A stretch of 64,000 nucleotides of DNA from DATJBF01 sp035515475 (GCA_035515475.1 DATJBF010000035.1:1-64000), one strand, 5' to 3'. Counted from the stretch's first letter, positions 24,738 through 34,800 are shown. The notes: a model not told the origin generated them from the letters alone. Program-made: numbers and translations.

Positions 24738-25790
24738 TTACCCCCGATTCGTCACTTCGACAAACCGCTCCAGCCGTTCCAATGCAGCGCCACTGTCGAT
24801 CAACTCCGCCGCGCGCCGCCAGCCGCCGGCGAAGTCGTTCGCCACCTCGGCCACCACCAGCGCCGCCGCCGCGTTCAGCAACACGATGTCACGCCGCGGG
24901 CCGCGGTGCCGGCCACCGAGCACCTCCCGTACAACCTGGGCACAGTACGGCGGTTCGCCGCCGGCCAACTCCGACAGTTTCACCTCCATCAATCGCATCT
25001 CCGAATGGGGCACGCGGAAATCGCGCACCGTCTCCTCGATGCGCCCACCCCACAACTCCGCGCACGTGTTCGGGCCCAGCGTCGAAAACTCGTCCAGCCC
25101 GGCACCGTGGACGACCAGCGCGCGTTGGACGCCGATCAAGCGGAGCACTTCGGCATAGCGTCCCACGAGCGCCGGGTCGAAAATGCCGACGACCTGGTGG
25201 GTGGGCCGCGCGGGATTCACCAGCGGACCGATGATGTTGAACACCGTCCGCTGTTTCCGTTCGGCCAGTTTCTTCCGTACCGAGGCGACCTTCTTGAACG
25301 CGGGGTGATACGCCGGCGCGAAGAAAAACGTCACGCCCACTTCCTCCAGGCAACGACGCGCCGCGCCGGGTGCGAGTTCGATCCGGGCGCCGAGCGCGGT
25401 CAGCACGTCTGCGCTGCCGCACCGGCTGGTGATTGCGCGGTTGCCGTGCTTGGCGACCGGCACGCCGGCGGCGGCGACGACGAACGTCACGCACGACGAG
25501 ATGTTGAACGTTTGCGCCAGATCGGCGCCGGTTCCGCAGACGTCCATCACCGCCCCGCCAAACCGCGCGCTATCGATTTGTGGATCCACGGCCCGCTCGC
25601 GCAACTCCAGGGCAAACGCCGCGATCTCCGCCGCCGTCTCGCCCCGGCGCGCCAGCGCCGTGAGGAACTCGGCCTTGGTCTCGTCCGCCGTCCCTTCGTC
25701 CAACAGCGACCGGACGGCCTCCGCCACTTCGGCGCGCGAAAGCGCGCGACCTGCGGACACGCTCGGTGTTAAAGTATTGAGGCCGATCAT
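24738..25790 (-). CDS. trpD: Anthranilate phosphoribosyltransferase
   Basis: A 350-residue TrpD, normal length. It joins anthranilate to PRPP in tryptophan synthesis. The PRPP site DVCGTGADLAQTFNISS, the anthranilate/Mg region AKHGNRAITSRCGSADVLTALG and FNIIGPLVNPARPTHQVVGI are intact; EVKLSELAGGE and a C-terminal LNAAAALVVA also match. The start is ATG 25790; the two codons upstream begin with a TTG. No other trp genes are adjacent. It is divergent from the coiled-coil gene at 25866. TrpD2-like paralogues have other roles, but the substrate motifs here look canonical. Confidence 0.93.
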   Translation of the reverse strand: MIGLNTLTPSVSAGRALSRAEVAEAVRSLLDEGTADETKAEFLTALARRGETAAEIAAFALELRERAVDPQIDSARFGGAVMDVCGTGADLAQTFNISSCVTFVVAAAGVPVAKHGNRAITSRCGSADVLTALGARIELAPGAARRCLEEVGVTFFFAPAYHPAFKKVASVRKKLAERKQRTVFNIIGPLVNPARPTHQVVGIFDPALVGRYAEVLRLIGVQRALVVHGAGLDEFSTLGPNTCAELWGGRIEETVRDFRVPHSEMRLMEVKLSELAGGEPPYCAQVVREVLGGRHRGPRRDIVLLNAAAALVVAEVANDFAGGWRRAAELIDSGAALERLERFVEVTNRG

Positions 25791-25865
25791 GTGCAAAACG
25801 AGACGCTATCACAAAAAGCGGGAAAGTGTTAGAATCAGATTCGGCCACCGGTGCGTGGCTTGACC

Positions 25866-26792
25866 ATGAAGACCAATCGCGTTCTCCTGATCGCCGTCGT
25901 CGTCATGACGGTCCTGTGCGCCGCGCTCGTCTGGTCGAACGTCGTCGCCGCCGGTCGCGCCCGCCAGCTGAAGGCGCAACTGGAAACCTCGGAGACAAAA
26001 CTCAAGGAACTCGAGGCCCGCGACCGCAATGCCGCGAGGCAGACGGTGGACACCGGAATGGGTGAGTTGCTGGCCCAGCGCGACGCGGAGTACGAACAAT
26101 TGCATGACGCCTACGACAAACTCAAAGAGCAACTGGCCGCCACCAAAGCCGTCAACGTCGCGGTCCCTGCCGTTACCTCCACCCCGACGCGCGCAAGTTT
26201 CAGTCCGTTTTTTCGTCGGAATGGTATGAGCAACTACCTCGAGCGTGTCCGGCTACAGGATCCGGCGCGGTACACGGAAATTGTCCAGCGGATCCAGCAG
26301 CGCCAGCAGCAAGCCGCCGAGGAATACGACGATCAGATGGCGGGATTGGTTCAGCGCGCCCAGAACGCGGCCACGCCGGAGGAAGCCGACCTGGTCAGTC
26401 AGATTACCGACACGCTCGACAAGATCAATCAGTTGCGCCAAAGCCGGGCGGCGGTGGCCGACCTGCCCGAAGATCAGCAGCAGACCCAATTGCAGTCGAT
26501 CAACGAACAGATGCACGACGCCATGCAACAACTCGGCCAGTTGCGCGATCAGGATCGAACGATGCAGTACCAGCAACTGGCCGACCAACTTGGATTGAAG
26601 GGCCAGGATGCACAAAACCTCGTTCAGGGCATTCCCCAAATCTTGAAGAACACGCAGTACACCCCGCAACGCGGCCCGGGCGGCTTTGGTGGCCTGGGCG
26701 GCGGGACGGCAGCCGGGACGACCGGCAGCGGCGCCTCCACGTCCTCGTCGACAACCCCGTCGTCGCAACCGTCATCAACCGCCACCAAGTGA
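25866..26792 (+). CDS. Membrane-anchored coiled-coil protein
   Basis: A 308-residue protein. A single N-terminal membrane helix (RVLLIAVVVMTVLCAALVW) anchors a long coiled coil with Leu/Glu heptads (residues 30-95), a Gln-rich helical middle (RIQQRQQQAAEEYDDQMAGL, then several Gln-rich helices to about 255) and a Gly/Ser/Thr-rich disordered tail. No enzyme motif is seen. The stop overlaps the GTG start of the aminotransferase (GTGA), so the two are translationally coupled, but the functional link is unclear. The start is fixed by the membrane helix. Confidence 0.75.
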   Translation: MKTNRVLLIAVVVMTVLCAALVWSNVVAAGRARQLKAQLETSETKLKELEARDRNAARQTVDTGMGELLAQRDAEYEQLHDAYDKLKEQLAATKAVNVAVPAVTSTPTRASFSPFFRRNGMSNYLERVRLQDPARYTEIVQRIQQRQQQAAEEYDDQMAGLVQRAQNAATPEEADLVSQITDTLDKINQLRQSRAAVADLPEDQQQTQLQSINEQMHDAMQQLGQLRDQDRTMQYQQLADQLGLKGQDAQNLVQGIPQILKNTQYTPQRGPGGFGGLGGGTAAGTTGSGASTSSSTTPSSQPSSTATK

Positions 26793-28039
26793 TCGTCGCC
26801 CCGCGACACTTTTCCGCGCTCGCCCGCCGCAGCGCCGAGCCGCCGATCAGTTGGCTGATGAAGCTGGCGTTGGATCGGCCTGATCTCATTTCGCTCGCTG
26901 CCGGGTTCACCGACAACGGGACGCTGCCCGTCGAAGAGGTGCGGCAGATCACACGCGACATACTCCGCCGGCCCCAGACGGCCCGGCCGGCGCTGCAGTA
27001 CGGTACATCCTTGGGACTGCCGCAGTTGCGCCACGAAATCTGGCGCCGCTGGCAACGACAAGATCAAATCGCCGGTCGTCGCTCGCCTGTCACCGCCAAT
27101 GACGTGATTGTCACCAACGGCTCGCAACAGTTGCTCTACCTCATCACGGAAGTGCTTTGCGATTCCGGCGACGTGGTGCTCGTCGAAGACCCGACGTATT
27201 TCGTCTACCTCGGCATCATCGAGGCCATGGGCATCCGGGCCGTGGGTTTCGGGTCAACTTCGAGTCTCAAATCCAAGCTGGAAAGCCTGAAGCGTCGTCG
27301 GCTCCTTCCGCGGTTGAAGCTGCTGTACCTGGTGACGTATTTCCAGAACCCGACTGGCCGCACCTGGTCGCTGGATGCCAAACGTGAGACGCTCGATATC
27401 GTGAAACGTTACGAGCGGGCGGCCGGACACACTCTCTACATCGTCGAGGACGCCGCCTACCGCGACCTGCGCTTCGAGGGCCAAGACATCCCCTCGTTCA
27501 AGACGCTCGATCCCGGGAACGCGCGCGTCGGCTACACGAACACACTCACGAAGCCGTTTGCCACCGGAATCAAGATCGGGTACGGGATTCTGCCGCCGGC
27601 GCTGATGCGCGCCGTGCTTCACAGCAAGGGCAATCACGACTTCGGGTCGTCGAACTTTCTGCAGGCGGTTCTCGGTCGCGCCCTGGCCGGTGGCCTGTAC
27701 GAGCGTCATCTGCCACGGATCGCCGCCGCCTACCGCCGCAAGCGCGACGTGATGGTGGCGCAGCTTTGCGCCAGCTTCCCCAACAGGGCACGCTACGAGA
27801 AGCCGCACGGGGGCCTGTACGTATGGGTCGAACTTGACTCGCGCGTGAAGACCGGCCTGAAGAGCAAATTGTTCCAGCGCGCTCTTGACGCCGGCGTGCT
27901 CTATGTCCCCGGCGAACTATGCTATTGTTCCGATCCCTCGCGCCCCATTCCGCAGAACGGCATCCGCCTCAGCTTCGGTGGACCGACCATCCAACAAATT
28001 CAAAAGGGCGTCCGCTTGCTGGCAGACGCCCTCGAGTAA
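26789..28039 (+). CDS. PLP-dependent aminotransferase, class I (2-aminoadipate/MocR-like)
   Basis: A 416-residue fold-type I aminotransferase without the GntR DNA-binding domain of MocR regulators. Landmarks: LISLAAGFTDNGTLP, YGTSLGLPQLRHEIW, VTNGSQQLLYLITEVL, VEDPTYFVYLG, YFQNPTGRTWS, IVEDAAYRDLRF and Schiff-base Lys255 in TNTLTKPFATGIKIGYG. The subgroup resembles 2-aminoadipate aminotransferases (LysN-type) acting on branched, aromatic or aminoadipate substrates; the exact substrate is unknown. GTG 26789 overlaps the upstream TGA. The C-terminus lies 21 bases from the convergent rpmA. Confidence 0.9.
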   Translation: MIVAPRHFSALARRSAEPPISWLMKLALDRPDLISLAAGFTDNGTLPVEEVRQITRDILRRPQTARPALQYGTSLGLPQLRHEIWRRWQRQDQIAGRRSPVTANDVIVTNGSQQLLYLITEVLCDSGDVVLVEDPTYFVYLGIIEAMGIRAVGFGSTSSLKSKLESLKRRRLLPRLKLLYLVTYFQNPTGRTWSLDAKRETLDIVKRYERAAGHTLYIVEDAAYRDLRFEGQDIPSFKTLDPGNARVGYTNTLTKPFATGIKIGYGILPPALMRAVLHSKGNHDFGSSNFLQAVLGRALAGGLYERHLPRIAAAYRRKRDVMVAQLCASFPNRARYEKPHGGLYVWVELDSRVKTGLKSKLFQRALDAGVLYVPGELCYCSDPSRPIPQNGIRLSFGGPTIQQIQKGVRLLADALE

Positions 28040-28059
28040 TTGGTCGCCGAAGGAGGTTG

Positions 28060-28323
28060 TCAGGACGCGCCGGGGACCGGCACAGAATCAACGTGGACGC
28101 GGCGCCCGTTTTTGTCGAACCGGACCTTACCCTCGGTCAGGGCGAAGAGGGTCCAGTCCCGGCCAGTGCCCACGTTGTTGCCGGCGACAAACCGGGCTCC
28201 CCGCTGGCGGATGATGATGCTGCCCGCGGTGACGACCGCGCCGCCGTACGCCTTGACGCCAAGACGTTTGCTGACGCTATCGCGTCCATTGCGCGAACTA
28301 CCTTGTCCTTTTTTATGAGCCAT
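28060..28323 (-). CDS. rpmA: 50S ribosomal protein L27
   Basis: An 87-residue L27, normal length. It begins MAHKKGQGSSRNGRDS, with the positively charged N-terminal tail that reaches the peptidyl-transferase centre, then RLGVKAYGGAVVTAGSIIIRQRG and VRFDKNGRRVHVD. There is no N-terminal cleavage extension of the Firmicutes type. It follows rplU by 40 bases in the usual rplU-rpmA pair. A GTPase gene (obg), often third, is absent here, since the aminotransferase converges from the other side. Confidence 0.98.
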   Translation of the reverse strand: MAHKKGQGSSRNGRDSVSKRLGVKAYGGAVVTAGSIIIRQRGARFVAGNNVGTGRDWTLFALTEGKVRFDKNGRRVHVDSVPVPGAS

Positions 28324-28363
28324 GGTCGGAACCGGTTAGTGGTTGATGGTTGATGAATCCGCC

Positions 28364-28681
28364 CTAGTTTACGACGATTTCCTTAATTTTCAAAACCGTG
28401 TGGTGGGCGCGGACGCCACGCTTGCGGTGGTAGCCTTCGCGCCGCCGGAATTTAAAGGCGATGACCTTCTGACCCTTCTTGTCGGGTTCGACGACCTCGG
28501 CAGTCACGCGCGCCCCTGTGACGTTGGGTTTGCCCACGGTGATCTTCTCGCCGTCGGCCACCAGCAGGACGTCTTCCAGGGCCACCTCTTTGCCTTTTTC
28601 ACCGTCGAGGAGTTCGACCTCCACGACGTCGCCTGGACGAACGCGGTATTGTTTCGCGCCTGTTCGGATGACTGCGTACAT
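28364..28681 (-). CDS. rplU: 50S ribosomal protein L21
   Basis: A 105-residue L21 of normal length: MYAVIRTGAKQYRVRPGDVV at the start, VLLVADGEKITVGKP in the middle and the C-terminal block VIAFKFRRREGYHRKRGVR, which binds 23S rRNA. It is the first gene of the rplU-rpmA operon. A sigma-70-type promoter lies 33 bases upstream, giving a short leader. Confidence 0.98.
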   Translation of the reverse strand: MYAVIRTGAKQYRVRPGDVVEVELLDGEKGKEVALEDVLLVADGEKITVGKPNVTGARVTAEVVEPDKKGQKVIAFKFRRREGYHRKRGVRAHHTVLKIKEIVVN

Positions 28682-28713
28682 AAGTTCTTCGTTCCTTTCA
28701 GGAAGGGCCGCAA

Positions 28714-28742
28714 AAAATAGCGGAACCCGTGGCCGTCGTCAA
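28714..28742 (-). promoter_or_regulatory. Promoter of rplU-rpmA
   Basis: On the minus strand TTGACG (28742-28737) and TATTTT (28719-28714) are 17 bases apart, with the -10 ending 33 bases before the rplU ATG. Confidence 0.6.
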
Positions 28743-28806
28743 CGCTTATCTTGCGCCCCGGATCCCCCCGCTTTTCCGCCTTCCTTGGTGACGGGTGAGG
28801 CGGTGG

Positions 28807-29487
28807 CTATTGCGTTCCCGTGTCGTCGGATTGCAGTTGTTCGATGGAGTCTTGGACCGCGTCCCGAATTTCTTCATCGGGGTCATTCGCCAGTCCCTGC
28901 AATATTTGGATCGCGCGCTTGTCTTCCGTATCCCCGAGGCCGTCGATGGCCTCGAGACGCACGTCCTTTGGCTGGTCGGGGCGGATGGCAGTCGTGAGGA
29001 TGCTCAGTTTCTTGTCGTTCTCGCCGTCGATGTCCGACAACGAACTCACCAACTCAACCTTGAGATCGGGGTCTGTCTCGTTGAGGAACAGGCGGCTCAC
29101 CGCGTCGATCGTATCCGGCGATTCGACCGAACTGAGGTTGTAAATGATCACGACGCGCTTCTGGAAATCGGGCGTGTTGTAGTAGTCGCGCTCCAGTTGC
29201 TTTACCTCCGCCGCGAGCTGCGCCGGGGATTCCTCTTGGGCCGACGGGGGAGCGACCGGCGCAGGCGCAGCCGGCTTTGCCGGCGCTGCGGGCTTGGCCT
29301 CGACCGGCGGCGTCGGCGGGGTCAGCGGCGGGGGTGTCGGGACTTCCGATTTTCTCGTCGTTGATTCCGGTGGCGGCGGCGGTGGCGGTGGCGCCGGTAT
29401 TGTCTCTGGTTCCTTGTTCGAGCAGCCTGCGGCGATCAGCATCGTCGAGGCCAGCCCGATTGCGAACAAGAGTTTGAGGCGTTGCAT
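28807..29487 (-). CDS. HEAT-repeat-like lipoprotein with proline-rich linker
   Basis: A 226-residue lipoprotein. The signal peptide ends in the lipobox LIAAGC (Cys near residue 22). It is followed by a low-complexity Pro/Ala linker (about residues 30-80, including eight consecutive prolines), then a helical domain of HEAT-like repeats: FQKRVVIIYNLSSVESPDTIDAV, DLKVELVSSLSDIDGEND, DVRLEAIDGLGDTEDKRAI, EEIRDAVQDSIEQL. Such a protein probably sits on the inner face of the outer membrane or on the inner membrane with a flexible tether, acting as a binding scaffold. ATG 29487 was chosen because the signal peptide begins there. Confidence 0.82.
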   Translation of the reverse strand: MQRLKLLFAIGLASTMLIAAGCSNKEPETIPAPPPPPPPPESTTRKSEVPTPPPLTPPTPPVEAKPAAPAKPAAPAPVAPPSAQEESPAQLAAEVKQLERDYYNTPDFQKRVVIIYNLSSVESPDTIDAVSRLFLNETDPDLKVELVSSLSDIDGENDKKLSILTTAIRPDQPKDVRLEAIDGLGDTEDKRAIQILQGLANDPDEEIRDAVQDSIEQLQSDDTGTQ

Positions 29488-29590
29488 ATTTCGATTCCCT
29501 TTCAATTCTCGGGGGCCAGCATACCTGTGCGGCCAAGCGTCGTCCAGTCCATGTTTGCCGCTGCGGGTCCGACGCAATTGCGACGTCCTC

Positions 29591-30364
29591 TCACAACCAC
29601 TCCAGGAGTTGGCCGAGGTTGTGGATCGTCAGATCGGGGGCGGACGACGATGGGTGGCCCCGCTCGGGCGCGTAGAGCACCGTGCGGAAGCCGAGTTGCC
29701 GGGCCGGGGCGACGTCGTGAATCGGCGAGTCGCCCACGAACACGCAGTCGTCGGGCATGATGTTGTCTCGGGTCAACGCCGCGACGGCGCGGCGGAAGGG
29801 AATCAGGTCGGGTTTCGCGACGCCGAGTTCGAACGAGAAAACGACGAGGCGCGGGTCAAAGACGGATTCATAGGTGCGGATCGCGCCGGCGCTTGCATCG
29901 CGCAGCAGTTCCGAGAGCTCGATGGGTGTGTAGAACTGCGCGTTGGAGATGATCCCCTGACGCAGGCCGCGCTGCTTGAGCGCCGTCAACACTTCAAACG
30001 CGCGGGGTTGAAACTGTTTCGGATTTGCCTGCCGTTCGAAGAACAGGGCGACCTCGCGGGCGAAGTTGATCGTAGACGGCCGCTCGAGCGCGCACTCCTC
30101 GAGCAGCTTGAACCAGATCTCGTCGATCCGCACCTCGGGATGCGGTACCCCTGCGGCAATCCCCGCTTTGTGCGCGGCTCGAATCCCGCCCAGAAAAAGT
30201 TCATGCAAGCGGCCGGGGGTAATGCCGAGGCCAAAATTCTTCACGGTACGTTCGAATACCGGACGCAATTCCGCCTCGCGTCTGATGAGCGAATCGAGAT
30301 CGCCCCGCTCAGCGGCGACCAGGGTGCCGTATACGTCCCAGAAGATGGCCTTCGTATCGCTCAT
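29591..30364 (-). CDS. HAD-superfamily hydrolase
   Basis: A 257-residue haloacid-dehalogenase-type phosphatase. Motif I is FWDVYGTLV (nucleophile Asp; the second acidic residue position is Tyr, as in dehalogenase/epoxide-type branches), motif II IISNAQF, motif III Lys in GVAKPDLIPF and motif IV VFVGDSPIHDVAPARQLGF. A helical cap lies at about residues 15-100. The substrate is unknown; with Tyr in motif I, dehalogenase-like or other non-phosphatase HAD chemistry is possible. Neighbours on both sides are on the same strand but spaced about 100 and 235 bases away. Confidence 0.88.
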   Translation of the reverse strand: MSDTKAIFWDVYGTLVAAERGDLDSLIRREAELRPVFERTVKNFGLGITPGRLHELFLGGIRAAHKAGIAAGVPHPEVRIDEIWFKLLEECALERPSTINFAREVALFFERQANPKQFQPRAFEVLTALKQRGLRQGIISNAQFYTPIELSELLRDASAGAIRTYESVFDPRLVVFSFELGVAKPDLIPFRRAVAALTRDNIMPDDCVFVGDSPIHDVAPARQLGFRTVLYAPERGHPSSSAPDLTIHNLGQLLEWL

Positions 30365-30598
30365 GAAACACCGCGCTCGTTCTCGAAATCAAGTTGCCTT
30401 GCGGCCCGACAATGCGCGCCCATCTTACAATTGGACGCCGTGAGGGCGAAGCACTTTGTATGGGGGCAGGTGGTTCTCATCGGAGCGGCGCGGTCACGGT
30501 GTTTTCACGAGTGGGCTCGCCTCGCGTGATGGCGGAGACGAGACGACTGTGAATCGGTTGACCAACGGCCGGCATGCTCGTTCGGTCGCCGGGGGCGT

Positions 30599-31174
30599 CT
30601 ATCCCACAAACACCGCATCATCCGTCCAGCCCGGGCGCAACACACCTTTTTCCATGTTCACCGACGGCAAGTAATTGTGAAAGATGCGGATCGGGCCGAG
30701 CAAACGCAGTGTGGAGACTTCTTCAATCGAGTCCGGTCCGTGGTTCTTGCGGAGCGACGGTACGATCTTGCCCTGCACACTATCGAGAATGTCGGCCTCG
30801 TCTTTCCCTTCGATGATCATGACCAACGCCACGCGTCCGTCCATCTCGGCAATGTGGGATTCATAAATCAGGTCGGTGAACACCGAGCGCACGTTGGGCT
30901 CGCTCTTGATTTCGTCGACGATTTGTTTCACGGTGATCCCGATGCGGAATTTGATGATGTAGAGATGCCGGGCGTTGAACGTGCCCGTGCCCGTCTCCTG
31001 CATGTCGATGGCCGCAAAGTAGCTGAGCAAACCTTCGTTTTCCAGGCGGTGCCGCTTGCGTCGCACCGTCGGCGTGGGCACGCCGGTGGTCTTGCTGATG
31101 CGGTTGTCGCTTTGTCGCGGGTCGCGGATGAGAGATTTGAGGATTGCTCGTTCCTGTTCGTCCAAGGTGCGCAT
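30599..31174 (-). CDS. Lrp/AsnC-family transcriptional regulator
   Basis: A 191-residue regulator, somewhat longer than the usual 150-165. The N-terminal winged helix reads DEQERAILKSLIRDPRQSDNRISKTTGVPTPTVRRKRHRLENEGLLS, with the Lrp-type recognition helix. The C-terminal ligand-sensing part is a diverged RAM/ACT-like domain (LYIIKFRIGITVKQIVDEI, VALVMIIEGKDEADILDSV). ATG 31174 has GGAG at good spacing; an upstream TTG is not needed. It is divergent from the ACT-gltBD unit, a classic target of Lrp in enteric bacteria, so control of glutamate synthase is a reasonable inference. Confidence 0.85.
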   Translation of the reverse strand: MRTLDEQERAILKSLIRDPRQSDNRISKTTGVPTPTVRRKRHRLENEGLLSYFAAIDMQETGTGTFNARHLYIIKFRIGITVKQIVDEIKSEPNVRSVFTDLIYESHIAEMDGRVALVMIIEGKDEADILDSVQGKIVPSLRKNHGPDSIEEVSTLRLLGPIRIFHNYLPSVNMEKGVLRPGWTDDAVFVG

Positions 31175-31209
31175 GACAGACTCCGAAGGTTCGTGGTTCA
31201 AAAAAACGG

Positions 31210-31291
31210 AAAAATTAGCTTGTTTTCGCTCGAAACTTCGCTATTTTTCGAACTGAATTCAACATAAAAGTGACGTTTGTGAATAATTCAG
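31210..31291. promoter_or_regulatory. AT-rich divergent regulatory region between lrp-type gene and ACT-gltBD
   Basis: In an otherwise GC-rich window this stretch is markedly AT-rich. It holds repeated TTCGCT and TTTTCG words and a pair of inverted arms CTGAATT (31253-31259) and AATTCAG (31285-31291). Such AT-rich, partly palindromic arrays suit Lrp-family binding. I could not fix a clear -35/-10 pair for either gene. Confidence 0.4.
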
Positions 31292-31439
31292 TGCAGTACG
31301 GGTGGTGTGTCCGCATCACTTTGCACCGAAATTCGCGGGGCATGAGGTGTACCGATCGCCGGCCATTCAAATTGAGCGGATGGACGGCAGCGTGTATTCT
31401 CGCGCCTGCCACAAGCGGCAAAGTCACGGAGATCGGTCT

Positions 31440-31835
31440 ATGAAAACCGTCAAACAACTCGCCTTGTTTCTGGAGAACAAACCCGGCACGCTTTCGAAAG
31501 TCTGCAAGGCGCTCGCCGCGGCAAGGATCAACATCAACGCGATTTCGGTGTCCGACGCGGTAGACCATGCCGTTGTGCGGATGGTTGTCAGCGACCCGCA
31601 GAAGGCGCTGCACTTGCTCGGCGAGCACGGCGTTCTGGTGGTGGAGCGGGACGTATTGATGTTGGAAGGCCACAACAAACCCGGCGAACTCGCGCGGATC
31701 GCCGCGAAGCTGGCGCACCACAAGATTAACATCGAGTATGCGTACAGCGCCACGCCGTCGAACGCCACCACCGGCGCCATGATCCTGCGCGTCGACAACC
31801 CGCAGAAGGCGATGCGGGTTTTGAAAGGGCGCTGA
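31440..31835 (+). CDS. Two-ACT-domain amino-acid-binding protein
   Basis: A 131-residue protein made of two ACT domains: VKQLALFLENKPGTLSKVCKALAAARININAIS and, from about residue 70, MLEGHNKPGELARIAAKLAHHKINIEYAY. Stand-alone double-ACT proteins bind amino acids and often regulate partners. It lies 26 bases before gltB on the same strand, so an inferred role is reporting amino-acid status to glutamate synthase or its neighbours. ATG 31440 is used; the ORF extends upstream through a region with no coding signal. Confidence 0.9.
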   Translation: MKTVKQLALFLENKPGTLSKVCKALAAARININAISVSDAVDHAVVRMVVSDPQKALHLLGEHGVLVVERDVLMLEGHNKPGELARIAAKLAHHKINIEYAYSATPSNATTGAMILRVDNPQKAMRVLKGR

Positions 31836-31861
31836 AGACCGGAGGACGCACGAGCAGACTG

Positions 31862-34800
31862 ATGGGAAACGTTCATCGCTTTACACCTTACGGCTGGCCG
31901 AAGAAGCAGGGACTGTACAATCCGCAGTTCGAACATGATTCCTGCGGGGTGGGCTTCGTCGTCAACATCAAGGGCAACAAGTCGCACGACGTCGTGCGGC
32001 AGGCGCTCACGGTGTTGATGAACCTGCGTCACCGCGGTGCCTGCGGGTGCGAGGCGAACACGGGTGACGGTGCCGGCATCCTGATTCAGAAGCCACACGC
32101 CTTCCTGAAGCGGGGCTGCGCCGCGCAGGGCATCCAACTCCCTGAGCCGGAGGAATACGGCGTGGGCATGGTTTATCTGCCGATCGACCCCGTCGAGCGG
32201 TACAAGTGCGAGAAACTTTTCGAGGAGATTGTCGTCAACGAAGGGCATCGGTTGCTCGGGTGGCGCTCGGTGCCGACCAATCACAGTCGGCTGGGATTCA
32301 CGGCGCTGCGTTCGGAGCCGCAGGTGCGCCAGGTGTTTATTGCCCGGGACCCGAAGCTGAAGGACGACATGGCGTTTGAGCGCAAGCTCTACGTGGTGCG
32401 CAAGCTGGCAGAGCGCGGGATCCGTTATGCCGGGATCAAGGGTGGCAACCAGTTCTACATCGCCAGTCTGTCGCACAAGACCATCGTTTACAAGGGCATG
32501 CTGATGGCCGAGCAGCTCGTGCCGTTTTACCCCGATCTCGAGAATCCGTTGATGGAAAGCGCGCTGGCCCTGGTGCACTCGCGGTTCAGCACCAATACCT
32601 TTCCGAGTTGGGACCGGGCCCATCCGTATCGTTACATCGCCCACAACGGCGAGATCAACACGCTGCGCGGCAACATCAACTGGATGCACGCCCGCGAATC
32701 TCTGTTGCAGTCCGGCCTGTTCGGTGACGACATCAAGAAGCTACTGCCCATCATCAACGAGGACGGCAGTGACTCAGCGATGTTTGACAACTGTCTGGAG
32801 TTTCTTGTGCTCGGCGGCCGGTCGCTGCCGCACGCCGTGATGATGATGATTCCCGAGCCGTGGTCGGGTCATGAGAGCATGAGCGACGAAAAGAAAGCGT
32901 TCTACGAATATCACGGTTGCCTGATGGAACCGTGGGACGGGCCCGCCTCGATCGCGTTCACCGACGGGGTGAAGATTGGCGCGGTGCTCGACCGCAACGG
33001 TCTGCGGCCCTCGCGCTACTACGTCACCAAGGACGACCAGGTCATCATGGCTTCGGAGGTCGGCGTGCTGGATGTCGCGCCGGACCGGGTCCTGCAAAAG
33101 GGCCGCCTGCAACCCGGCCGGATGTTCCTGGTCGACACCGAGTTGGGCTGCATTGTGGGCGACGATGAACTCAAGCACCAGATCGCCACCGAGCAGCCGT
33201 ACCGCCTATGGTTGAAAGAGAATCTGGTCGACCTTGAGGACCTGCCCGAACCGCCACACGTGCACGAGCCCGACCACGCGACCGTGCTGCTACGCCAACA
33301 AGCGTTTGGCTATACCTTTGAAGATCTGCGCATCCTGCTCACGCCGATGGCGCGCGACGCCGTTCAACCTCTCGGGTCCATGGGAACGGATACGCCCCTG
33401 GCGGTACTGTCGAGCCGGCCGCAATTGCTGTACAACTATTTCAAGCAGCTTTTTGCCCAGGTCACGAACCCGCCCATCGACTGCATCCGCGAAGAAATCA
33501 TCACCTCGACCTATACCACCGTCGGTCCCGAGGGCAACCTGCTCCATCCGGGCGCCGAGAACTGTCATCAGATCCGGTTGAAAGGTCCGGTCCTGAGCAA
33601 CGAAGAATTCGAGCGTTTGCGCCACATCCGGGCGCCCGGTTTCAAGTCCATTACTCTCCCGATCCTGTTCAAGGTCGACGAAGGCGGACCCGGGCTGGAG
33701 AAAGCGCTCGACAAGCTTTTCAAGGGAGCGAGCAAGGCCATCAAGGACGGCTGCAACATTCTCATTTTGTCCGACCGGGGCGTCAACGCGGATCTGGCGG
33801 CGATCCCGGCGTTGCTGGCCGTCTCGGGCGTCCACCACCACCTCATCCGCAAAGGAACGCGCACGCGCGTCGCCCTCGTCCTGGAATCGGGCGAGCCGCG
33901 CGAGGTGCATCATTTCGCGGTGCTGATCGGCTACGGCGCAGGCGCGATCAATCCGTATCTGGCGTTTGAGACGCTCGATGACATGATTCGTCAGGGGATT
34001 CTCAAGGACATCGACCATAAGAAGGCCGTCAAGAACTACCTCAAGGCCGTCACCAAGAGCGTCGTCAAGACGATGGCCAAGATGGGGATTTCCACCGTTG
34101 CCAGCTACTGTGGCGCGCAAATTTTCGAAGCCATCGGCCTCAACCATTCTGTCATCGATAAGTATTTCACCGGGACCGCCTCTCAGATTGAAGGCATCGG
34201 CATCGATGTCATTGCGGAGGAGGTCCGGCAACGCCACCGGCACGCGTTCCCGGTCCGCTCTGTCAACGGCGCCACGCTCGACCCCGGCGGCCAGTATCAA
34301 TGGCGAAGCGACGGGGAATACCACCTGTTCAATCCCGAGACGGTACACAAACTTCAGCTGTCCACGCGAACGAACGACTACCGGGTCTTCCAAGAGTACT
34401 CGGAATTGGTCGACAACCAATCCCAGAGCCTCTGTACGTTGCGCGGTCTCTTCGAGTTCAAATTCGCGTCGCGTCCCATTTCGATCGAGGAAGTCGAGCC
34501 GGTCGAATCCATCGTGAAACGGTTCAAGACGGGCGCGATGAGCTATGGCTCGATCAGCCAGGAGGCCCACGAAGCTCTCGCCGTGGCGATGAATCGTCTC
34601 GGCGGCAAATCGAATACCGGCGAGGGGGGCGAAGACCCGGCGCGCTACGGCCCGTTGCCCAACGGCGACAGCAAGAACTCCGCGATCAAGCAAGTGGCCA
34701 GCGGCCGGTTTGGCGTGACGAGTCAGTATCTCACGCAGGCGAAGGAATTGCAGATCAAGATGGCTCAGGGCGCGAAGCCGGGCGAAGGCGGGGAGCTCCC

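Noticed and set aside
30365..30598. Gene or regulatory RNA between the HAD and Lrp genes
   Set aside because: Short ORFs lack ribosome sites and domains; I see nothing convincing in this 234-base gap.
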